Assembly (NCBI GenBank): GCA_036925085.1
Contig: JAUPFP010000001.1
Span: forward strand, 14,951,354-15,015,353
Source: Brachycybe producta
Taxonomy: Eukaryota > Arthropoda > Diplopoda > Playtdesmida > Andrognathidae
Length of the DNA stretch: 64,000 nucleotides
Direction of reading: 5' to 3'
In this document: piece after piece, positions 56,020 to 64,000 of the stretch
Layout of the letters: each line of letters begins with the position of its first letter
Numbering within the stretch: the first letter of the stretch is position 1
Notes under the pieces: generated by a model
What the model was told of the DNA's origin: nothing
Databases searched by the model: none
What the model saw: the letters and a program-made list of their open reading frames with translations, nothing else
Position numbers and translations under genes: made by a program

Positions 56020-56870
56020 CTGCTCCCAGCCTCCCAGCACAGAATAAGGAGTTATACAGAAGGGAAACTGAGCAATTAACTTGTGACAGAATTTTTCTGT
56101 GCATGTGCGGCGCCGCCCCAGAATTTCAGTCGCTATTATGTCGTGACGTAGCTGCTGCCATTTTGAAATGTATTTTTATTATTTATTTTTATTTCCATGT
56201 TATTCCATTTCATTTATTTTACATAATAATAAAACTAAAATTTAAAAATAAAATTAAAAACTGAAATTTAAAAATAAAATTAAAAAGTAATATTTAAAAA
56301 TAAAATTAAAAACTAAAATTTAAAAACTAAAATTTAAAAACGAAATTAAAAATTGAAATTTATTAAAAAAAAATAAAAACTGAAATTTAAAAATAGAATT
56401 AAAAACTGAAATTTAAAAATAAAATTTAAAAATAAAATTAAAAATTGAAATTTAAAAATAAAATTAAAAACTAAAATTAAAAAATAAAATTTAAAAATAA
56501 AATTAAAAACTGAAATTTATTAAAAAAAAAATAAAAACTGAAATTTAAAAATAACATTTATTAACAAATATAATCTGAATAAAAAATTACATTTATCATT
56601 TTATTTTAATTACATATATTTTTAATAATTAAGATTAAAACAATTTGAATTTGATTATTTAAAATGATATTCATTTTCTTCAAAATATTTTTTTTCCTTC
56701 AAATTTTTCACATTTAAAAAGTGTTTCTTTCCTCCAAAATGGCGGCCATCAAGTAACCGGTTAAAATAAGAGAAGCTTTCAGTCCAAGGTCATGAAATTC
56801 TGTCACAGCAACTTCAAAGTCGCCGCACGAGAGTTTCCCTTCTGTATATATCCTTATTCTGTGCTCCCAG
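56020..56870. repeat. Inverted-repeat element surrounding an A-rich tandem array
   Basis: CTCCCAGCACAGAATAAGG...ACAGAAGGGAAACT at 56029-56069 is mirrored by AGTTTCCCTTCTGTA...CTTATTCTGTGCTCCC at 56830-56868. Inside, 56225-56560 is a tandem array of AAATTTAAAAATAAAATTAAAAACTG-like units. It may be a MITE or fold-back element. No ORF. Confidence 0.55.
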
Positions 56871-57217
56871 TTTAAAAACGGCGACTTCCTGTCAACAGCA
56901 ACATCAATGTTTCGTACAGCGTGTTTCTCTTCTGTATAACTTTTTATTCTGGGCCATAATTTCTATATTGTTGATTTGTGGCTATACCAAAGATCCTAAA
57001 AGAGATAGGGAGATAAGGGATATGTATCACCTTATTCTGTTATTATACAATAGTGTGCAGTAAATTTGAATATACTTCTTGCTGTTAGTCCAAGAGAAAG
57101 AAGTGAGAACCATGGAAAAAACCTTGACGCCCGTAGGTAATCCGCTGCCCCAACAAGCGATTCCTTTTCGACGGATAACTCAACAGGTTAGTCATCCCGA
57201 AACGCTCCATAACCAAA

Positions 57218-57436
57218 CTAGCATTAGCCCATTAGTAATAGCAGAGCGCATGCGTATTGCCATCTTATCGTTTTATATAGGAAAGTGATTGCAGAGTTGC
57301 GTTAGCAGCGCCATCTATTGATCACCAATGGAAACTCGATGAGACGTTCACTATAGGAAACCTATATAAAATCCTACATAAAACGATAAGATGGCAATAC
57401 GCATGCGCTCTGCTAATACTAATGGGCTAACGCTAG
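57218..57436. mobile_element. 219-bp fold-back MITE with 64-bp arms
   Basis: The left arm 57218-57281 and the right arm 57373-57436 are inverted repeats with three mismatches, sharing GCAGAGCGCATGCGTATTGC. The 91-bp centre is unique. No clear target duplication. No ORF. Confidence 0.8.
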
Positions 57437-57665
57437 CGTAACTAATGAGAAGTTTAAAACATGATCACAGTATACAGGCAATTAGAAATCGGGACGAACA
57501 GAAGGTGGCTCCGCCCTTTTTATGAGGAATGCAACTTCTAATTGGTTGGTGATGTAGTCTGACGTCACATGCTCCCTCCTTTTCTTGTCAGGATAAAAAG
57601 ATGAACGGGATGAACATTGGGGTAACTCTAAAACCCGACACAGAACGCATATAGAATTAGATGAA
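57437..57665. other. Unique DNA with a copy of the promoter-like block
   Basis: At 57505-57575 the reverse of the 44138-44222 block occurs: GGTGGCTCCGCCC, TTTTTATGA, CAACTTCTAATTGGTTGG and GACGTCACATG. Confidence 0.5.
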
Positions 57666-57669
57666 AGAC

Positions 57670-58278
57670 TATATTATAGATGAACACACATTTTAAAGGG
57701 ATGAACAGAGAGAAATAAATGGATGAACAGAGAGAAATAAATGGATGAACATACTTTAAGGGGGATGAACATGGTTTTAGAGGAGGTGAACATGGGTTTA
57801 GGGGGATGAACATGGGTTTAAGGGGGATGAATATGGTTTTAGGTGGGATGAACATATAGTTTTAGGGGGATGAATATGTTTTTAAGGGCAATGAACATGG
57901 GTTTATGAGGCATGAACATGGTTTTAGTGGGAATGAACATGGGTTAAGGGGGATGAACATGGTTTTAGGGGGATGAACATAGTTTTAAGGGGAATGAACA
58001 TGGGTTTAAGAGGGATGAACATGGTTTTAATATTGATTAACATGCTTTTAATGGAGCTTAACATGGTTTTATGGGGGTGAAGTTTTATTGGGAAGAACAT
58101 GGTTTTATGGAGAAAAGAACATGGCTTTATGGGGACAAACATGGTTTTATGTGATTGAGGATGAACATGGTTTTATGTGATTGAGGATGAACATGGTTTT
58201 ATGTGATTGAGGATGAACATGGTTTTATGTGATTGAGGATGAACATGGTTTTATGTGATTGAGGATGAACATGGTTTT
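57670..58278. repeat. Minisatellite with GATGAACATGGTTTTA core
   Basis: Units of about 20 bases (GGGGATGAACATGGTTTTAG) vary over the first 480 bp. From 58149 to 58278 a 26-bp version (ATGTGATTGAGGATGAACAT...) is repeated five times without change. Reverse-strand frames (MFIPLKPM repeats) are artefacts. Confidence 0.95.
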
Positions 58279-58308
58279 AAAGGGACAAATATGGTTTTAT
58301 GATTTTGA

Positions 58309-58962
58309 TCATGGTTTAAGAAACTTTAGAAGCACCATGGACATTACTTGGACAATATATGGGCTACTATAACTATTGGCTGATAAAAACATCGTCGTTA
58401 TAGGGATGCTGACAGTGTTAACACTTACCATTTCCGAAAAATTGTTTTTACAATTATTTCTAATGTCTTATTTAAAATATAAGTGGTATGTCATGAATAA
58501 GTAAACAAAATTAACTTTGTTAATTTGTTGTATTTCAGTCAAACAAACACAAGAGGCATAAAAGCGTGACTCAGTAGCTCCTACAACTGCACTTCTCTGG
58601 CAGATCTATTTTTCCTTTAGGTAGCATGGGAAAAAAGGTAATAATTCAATAGAAGAAGTTTGCAAGTTGTGTACATTGTTCATCTATTTTTGCCTATTGT
58701 GATTGTTTTACACAACTTTCAGCAAGTTTTGAATGTAGGTTAATTTTACTTTTTATTCATGAGATACCTTTTATATTTTAGAAATTATTAAAAATATTTT
58801 AAAAACATTTTTTCACACATGATAATTGTTTTAATGAGGTCAGCACCCCTATAATGGTCAATATTTTTATCGGCCAGTACTTATATCTTGCCATAATTAT
58901 AGCAGCCCATATAATGACCCATTGATGCCCATGGCACTTCTAAAGTTTCTTAAACCATGAGT
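58309..58962. mobile_element. 654-bp element with terminal inverted repeats of about 85 bp
   Basis: TCATGGTTTAAGAAACTTTAGAAG at the left and its complement CTTCTAAAGTTTCTTAAACCATGA at the right continue as diverged inverted arms through the ATATGGGCTACTATAA region. No target duplication was seen and no ORF lies inside. Its first bases resemble the AACATGGTTTTA unit of the adjacent minisatellite. Confidence 0.7.
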
Positions 58963-58969
58963 TACTGTT

Positions 58970-59149
58970 GGTCTTATTCAATGCACTGACCACGACCTGG
59001 TACCATTGTGGAACCGGGCACAAGCTAAAGCACAGCAAAGAGAACATGAACCCTGGAAAACATTGATAGAGCAAAAGACTGAAACATTAGCTCTAGACTT
59101 GAAGGCAATTGAGGGATGGTGTAATAACATGGCAACTGCAGTTGATTGA
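58970..59149 (+). pseudogene. Short coding-like fragment of unknown origin
   Basis: Sixty codons are open to a TGA, with balanced amphipathic composition (NRAQAKAQQREHEPWKTLIE). It has no recognisable domain and could be a retroelement gag or other ORF remnant. Confidence 0.25.
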
Positions 59150-59224
59150 GGGGAAGTGTAGTGTTATGAAGCTAACTCTGGGTAGAAATCGAAATTGTGT
59201 TCAATTATAGTATGAATGATACTA

Positions 59225-59880
59225 TTTTTCAGTGTCAAGTGTTATAAGTTCTTGGGGGTTACAATGACAGATGCCCTTTCTTGGAAAAAACACATTGATG
59301 ATGTTACTAGGAAAGCTCTACAAATGCTTTGTTTAGTCAAAGGACATTGGGCACCTGCCCAGCACAAGTTAAAACTATTGACTATCAAGCATTGGTTCGG
59401 CCTCATCTTGAGTATTGCTGCAGTGTATAGAATCCTCACTTTGTCACACTCACTCAGTTGAAAGGGTTCAGCAGAAGGCAGCTATGTTTGTTTGTGGCAG
59501 GAACAAATTTACAGATAGTGTCACTGAGATGCTGTCAGTGCTACAATGGCATAGTTTGGCACATTGCAGGGCTGAGTTAAGTTTGAAATTGTTTGGAAAA
59601 ATTACACGTGGTGTTGGTATTTTTTCCTAGTTAAAATTATCCCCATTCACCACTACCTCAGCAAGAGAGTTCCATAGTTTTATAAAACTATGGAACTCTC
59701 TTGCTGAGGTAGTGGTGAATGGGGATAATTTTGTTTTGTGGGATTGACATTTGTATATTCATTTTGTTTTTATATATGTGCTTGATAATGCTTAATGCTG
59801 CATGTGGACTTTTATGTTCCTTTGCCATAGGCCTATTTGGCTGCTAGCTGAGTACTAATTGTAATTGTAATTGTAAAAAA
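59225..59880 (+). pseudogene. CR1-like LINE fragment (copy 2), containing a perfect palindrome
   Basis: It encodes KCYKFLGVTMTDALSWKKHIDDV, then in other frames LSIAAVYRIL and VERVQQKAAMFVCGRNKFTDSVTEML, the C-terminal part of a CR1/Jockey-type reverse transcriptase. The 3' untranslated end (CTATTTGGCTGCTAGC) and a (TAATTG)n tail match copy 1 at 30680-31105. The 59633-59732 segment is an inverted duplication. Confidence 0.85.
59633..59732. repeat. Perfect 100-bp palindrome
   Basis: Two 50-base arms meet at 59682/59683 with no spacer and no mismatch. The centre is TAGTTTTA/TAAAACTA. The right arm is the normal LINE sequence, and the left arm is its inverted copy. Confidence 0.97.
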
Positions 59881-60097
59881 CCCAGGCCCATTCCAACACA
59901 AGGGAAATTCATGTGAATTGGACAGTGATGGGTTATTATTAATATCGTATTCATGTTACACCTAGCATGGTGAAATGAACAGAGAAGGTACTGCAACTTG
60001 TAGTTCCTCTGCTAATGGTGGAATGGCTTTCTCTGCTCATATGGGTCTAGGTTAGACTCTACAGTGACTGCAAAGAGCTTTTTTGGGGGGGGAAAAA

Positions 60098-60480
60098 TGA
60101 AAACAGATGTAGAAAAGCTGTGCAAATTGTATGATTTGTGTACAAAGAAAAACACCACCAAACCTAATAAAATTTCCCATCCAGCCATTTACTGCTGTGA
60201 GAAACCTCTTGGTAAGAATTAGCATGGACATATGAGGCCCACACACAGTAAGTACCAACGGGAACAAATACTAAATACAAATAATTTAGTAGTTATGGAT
60301 CACTTAACAAGATATGCAGGAGCTCACCCTCTTATGGATCAAAAAACAGAATCTGTTGCAAGGATTGTTGCAACAAAATATATATTAAAATATGGAGTCC
60401 CCAGGTACTTGCTCACAGATAGAGGAACTAATTTCACTTCAGAGTTAATGAAAAATTTGTCAATATTTGGGAGTGAAAGA
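60098..60480 (+). pseudogene. Ty3/Gypsy-type integrase fragment
   Basis: One frame gives a damaged zinc-finger end (LCKLYDLCTKK), a stop, and then NNLVVMDHLTRYAGAHPL (first Asp), VARIVATKYILKYGVP and LLTDRGTNFTSELM (second Asp). The Glu part is missing. The type differs from GypA. Another frame (60467-60724) is open beyond it with amphipathic helices but no recognised domain. Confidence 0.75.
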
Positions 60481-60724
60481 TCTTCACTACAGGATAAAGG
60501 ATGCCGTGATCGAATTCAGTCAAATACTTGTTGAGGCCCTACATGGGACACAAAAACTTTCCAATCCCGATCAAGCACGTCACTTGTTACTGAACACACT
60601 AGATAGAGGAACAACGTTGTTGTTGCACAATATTGAGTCATTAGAAAAAGAGGTGTGTTATTTTTACCTCCACTCTATAGCCCTGAATGTACAAATTGGA
60701 AAATTTGGAAAGGGGAAGAAGTGA
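60467..60724 (+). pseudogene. Unidentified ORF downstream of the integrase fragment
   Basis: 85 codons rich in Leu/Ile/Glu heptads (RHLLLNTLDRGTTLLLHNIESL), overlapping the end of the integrase frame. It could be part of the same broken element. No function assigned. Confidence 0.25.
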
Positions 60725-61009
60725 AAGTGTACAGCTTGGTTCTGGTTCTAGACAATGGTCTATTTGGGGAACCAGTATCCCTGTTTTGATCAAGTTGTGC
60801 CCCCTATGTTTCTTAGTGTACTCTTACTTTATTGGCCTTGTTTAAAAGTAAATTATTAGTTTCCTACCTTTTCTTGATGCTCGTTTGGATGTCCAGTTGA
60901 TTTGAGGTTGTGGAGTTGACTGCTGAATTTGCACACACTTACATTAAACACCAACCCAAATGATGATCACAAAACACTATGAAGTTTGTATACAATTTAT
61001 TGTTTGAAC

Positions 61010-61492
61010 ATGTAACCAACCAAAATTATTTATATTTGTCAAGGTGTAAACCAACCAAAAATTTTAAGTTCTATAAGCATAAACCAACCAAGATTATTTA
61101 GAATTCTCAATGTATAAAACCAAAATTATTTAGAGTTCTAAATGTATAAACCAACCAAAATTATTTAGAGTTCTGAATGTGTAAGCCCAAAATATTTTAG
61201 AGTTCTGAAAGTGTAAGCCCAAAATATCGTCTAAGTTCTGAATGTGTAAGCCCAAAACATTTTAGAGTTCTGAATGTATAAGCCCAAAATATTTTAGAGT
61301 TCTGAATGTATAAGCCCAAAATATTTTAGAGTTCTGAATGTGTAAGCCCAAAATATTTTAGAGTTCTGAATGTATAAGCCCAAAATATTTTAGAGTTCTG
61401 AATGTATAAGCCCAAAATATTTTAGAGTTCTGAATGTATAAGCCCAAAATATTTTAGAGTTCTGAATGTGTAAGCCCAAAATATTTTCTAAG
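61010..61492. repeat. 32-bp minisatellite
   Basis: The unit TTTAGAGTTCTGAATGTR followed by TAAGCCCAAAATAT is repeated about ten times with near identity from 61170 to 61480. Diverged AACCAACCAAAATTATTTA versions lie to the left. Confidence 0.95.
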
Positions 61493-62031
61493 TAAATCAA
61501 ACAATACACTAGGTTCCTATGGGAAACTAGTATATTGTTGTCTTTTTTTCTTGAAAAGAAAACTAAGTCCTTCTGGCCCCTTTACAAACCACTGGTATTC
61601 TTTTATCTCTCTCTTTCTCTAGCTGTAGACATTCTGCTCGAGAGCCTCTCCCACTCTCCTTGAGAGTCTGCCACACTCTGGTCTAAAATCTAAAATGAAC
61701 TGACTAAAATTGAAGATTTTAGTTCATTCTAGTCTCTCATTGGTTAACTTGGGTTGATTATTCAATCATTTAATTGGTCAACCTTATGATTGACAAGTGA
61801 AAGTATTGTGATTGACAGGAAACACTAACATGACATCAGGTGTTGAGAAAAGTTACATTAAATGTAAACACAGCTGTGCCCTTTCTTAGAAAAGGTTAAT
61901 TTTAAGTGTTAGTTTGCTTTAAAAGTAACGATAGAATAATATTATATCTTATTATGATTGACAGGCCATTTTAACGTTTCCTCTTATTGTGACAGCAAAT
62001 CTCATAAATTATAATACAATTTTGACCTTTG
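61493..62031. other. Unassigned DNA before the solo LTR
   Basis: A small inverted pair (ACTAGTATATTGTTG / AACAATACACTAGG-type) lies at 61499-61540. No ORF of note. Confidence 0.35.
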
Positions 62032-62035
62032 TTAT

Positions 62036-62870
62036 TGTAACGACCCGACTTGGCCGCTACAATGACCTACGGTAAATTTGACTTACTTACCGCCATTGAC
62101 CCTCCTTGGGACGGGTCGAAGCGCTGGCCAGCCCTCCTCTTGCACCCGTCCGTGCCACGGGTAGCACCGATCGGAGGATCCTCCACGCCGCAAGTCAACG
62201 GACGAAGACCACCGAACAAGATGAGGAATCCACGGTAGATTCCCGATGAATCCTACCGTGGAATCGCGCGCGAAGCACCGGCCGACATGCCGGAAAACAT
62301 GACGGACAAGGACGGTGAAGTACCGGTGCACCCCACCGGAAAACCCCCACCCTCCCCGCGGTAACTTCCCCAGTAATTATAGAGATACTAACGGACACGG
62401 ACACAGTGTTGGGAGTGAAAATAATAAGAATATATTTATTCAGATATAAATATATAAAAACACTCACAATGCAATATCTGCTGGTTAAGTATCCAGCAGA
62501 GAACCAAATAAATAGATGCACAAAAGATGATCCAATAGATGCAATAGAGATGAGACTCCTGGCTAATCCAGCCAGGAGGAAGAGAGGTCAAAGACCTCCA
62601 ACACCCAAGTTGCAGTGGTAGCCATCTTGCCACATGTAGAATTGAAGAGAGCCAAATAAACACACATGCACACAGCATCAGGGTCTTCTTTCCACTGCCC
62701 AGATATAATGGCCGCCGCCATATATATCACCCCCAGGCTGCTCCACCTGGGGGAGGACAGGGACCCTTGCTGGCCATTTTGTCGTCTGCCTGGCACTTAA
62801 TTTGCAAGTGCCTAGCAGACGACATGGGATTTTAGTTCTACTCCAAAAGGAGCAGAACTGGGTCATCACA
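62036..62870 (-). repeat. Solo LTR of the GypA family (835 bp), 4-bp target duplication
   Basis: It runs TGTAACGACC...GGTCATCACA with TTAT on each side (62032-62035 and 62871-62874). The inner part matches the GypA 3' LTR at 2119-2450. On the minus strand it carries a hairpin GTCGTCTGC/GCAGACGAC and AATAAA near the middle. No internal sequence remains, as expected after recombination between two LTRs. Confidence 0.9.
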
Positions 62871-62874
62871 TTAT

Positions 62875-63254
62875 AAAAGGTTACCTTTTTGTGATCTTAT
62901 TATTTTCACACCCCCAGCCTAGTCACCGTATGATATTTTGTTAATGTGTGGTGTGTATGCCTATTGTAGTTAATTATTTCTTCTTTCTATTATCATTGTT
63001 TCACTTAAGGTGTTATATTACACCTTTTAACTTTTCTTCTTTCTATTCACTTAAGGTGTTATATTACACCTTTTAGCTTTTACATACGACACACCTGTTA
63101 TGACACTTGTTTACATTTTAAACTTTCTTCTCTATCGTCTAATCTTTCTCAGGTGTCACATTACACCTTTTTAGTTTAACACCTGTTTTCATTCACAAGT
63201 TCTTCTAAACATTATTAACATTATTATTATTAACATTATTATAATTATTATTAC

Positions 63255-63291
<37 letters not shown>

Positions 63292-63300
63292 ACTTATTAC
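62875..63300. repeat. Short direct repeats and ATT microsatellite
   Basis: CACTTAAGGTGTTATATTAC and the bases after it occur twice about 46 bases apart (63003 and 63049). AAGGTGT/ACACCTT forms a hairpin in each, and a third partial copy is at 63151. (ATT)n covers 63211-63291. Confidence 0.8.
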
Positions 63301-63470
63301 TGTTCCTCTTATTGTCGCTTTTTGTTTTTGGTTTCTATTTAGTTTTTGTTTTGTTTATTTTTGTTTACTTTTGTTTATGTATAAATTCATGTTAGGTGTT
63401 TAGGTGCATTTAGTCATTTTTGAACACCTAACAGGTGCATAACGTGCATTCTATTTCTAAAAATTCGCAG

Positions 63471-64000
63471 TTTACACCAACAGATAGACCTAAGCGAAGA
63501 CTATTCGATGCCGGTTGTAAATGACTAAAATTCTTGTTTGGCACGGTGGATAATGATGACCTAGCTGACCTAACAAGAAAATTGACCAAAGGGATAAGAA
63601 AATGGGTTGGATTCTACATATTTTACATCAACCAGCATCGTATATACACAGTTCTGCAGTAAATATCCTTGAAAATAGACGTGTCATACTGCAACTTCCT
63701 CATGTTTCCCGGGTATTAAATAATGAAGTTTCCACATTTGAAAATGACCTAATGTTGATTGCAACCTTGCAAAATCTAGAGCATGTCTATAATACTACAA
63801 AATCTACTTTTGCCACTTTTTGTGAAAGTCTCCTACGTTAATCTCTCCCCCTGATTTTCTTAAAATCCTCGCTGAAATAAAAACAGCAATGCCAATTGAT
63901 TTAGTAGATATCCTCAAAGCACTGTCTCTTGAAAACATTTTTATTATCACTGGGTCACAGCAGTATATATGGTGGTGGCTGATGTACTTGGCTTTTGTCC
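63471..64000 (+). pseudogene. Envelope fusion protein (F-like) fragment of an endogenous retroelement, running off the right edge
   Basis: A furin-type site (RPKRR, 63486-63500) is followed by LF and, after a TGA at 63522-63524, by FLFGTVDNDDLADL. This is the signature of baculovirus F proteins and insect errantivirus envelopes. A second frame from 63602 shows the heptad region that follows the fusion peptide, and a third, from about 63840, has PPDFLKILAEIK-like residues. At least one stop and two frame changes break it. It would have been a membrane fusion protein. Whether it belongs with the integrase relic at 60.1 kb is unknown. Confidence 0.65.

Noticed and set aside
57628..58142. Repetitive MFIPLKPM proteins
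   Set aside because: Reverse reading of the GATGAACATGG minisatellite.

Overview
The window is non-coding, repeat-dense animal nuclear DNA, most likely from an invertebrate (arthropod is a guess; nothing here fixes the taxon). Supporting this are GT-AG introns, non-LTR retrotransposons, Penelope-like and Ty3/Gypsy retroelements, Mutator-like DNA transposons, MITEs, long TA/TATATG microsatellites and minisatellites. I found no ordinary host gene, tRNA, rRNA, CRISPR array or bacterial gene. Almost every protein-like stretch belongs to a mobile element, intact or broken.

Layout. 1-1.7 kb: unidentified coding-like remnants. 2.1-13.3 kb, minus strand: a degraded Ty3/Gypsy element (called GypA here) with a gag, a pro-pol apparently reached by -1 frameshifting, and a third ORF in the env position that seems to be spliced. 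It has a 3' LTR remnant, and its 5' end is lost in a microsatellite. 14.2-21.2 kb, minus strand: a complete LTR element (called LTR-X) with 891-bp LTRs that look identical, a primer-binding site, a polypurine tract, an intact gag, and a 975-codon second ORF joined to gag by a textbook -1 frameshift signal. It has no protease, reverse transcriptase or integrase. 21.8-25 kb: a multi-exon Mutator-like transposase with a broken YqaJ nuclease tail. 26.9-30.7 kb: a second, decayed GypA relative on the plus strand, split by a CR1-like LINE fragment. 30.7-37 kb: CR1-like, Tc1-like and Penelope-like relics, one LTR-like unit and a 16-bp-period array. 37-46 kb: hAT-type and other MITEs and a minus-strand FLYWCH/MULE transposase gene with introns. 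46.5-47.9 kb: a 94-bp satellite. 49.1-52.3 kb: a full-length RTE-like LINE with target duplications. 54-64 kb: repeats, minisatellites, a CR1 fragment with a perfect 100-bp palindrome, an integrase relic, a solo LTR of the GypA family, and an envelope-fusion-protein-like fragment running off the right edge.

The most interesting system is LTR-X. Its LTRs suggest recent insertion and its two ORFs are uninterrupted, so a gag plus a large unrecognised frameshift product is apparently being maintained without pol, presumably using enzymes from another element. GypA shows a parallel design: a similar TTAAAC slip site with a hairpin 5 nt downstream, and a long low-complexity third ORF with a small globular C-terminus. 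GypA also carries 72-bp-period hairpin repeats in its leader and related ACGGT-rich repeats in the putative intron before that ORF. All identifications rest on reading the sequence; no database search was possible.
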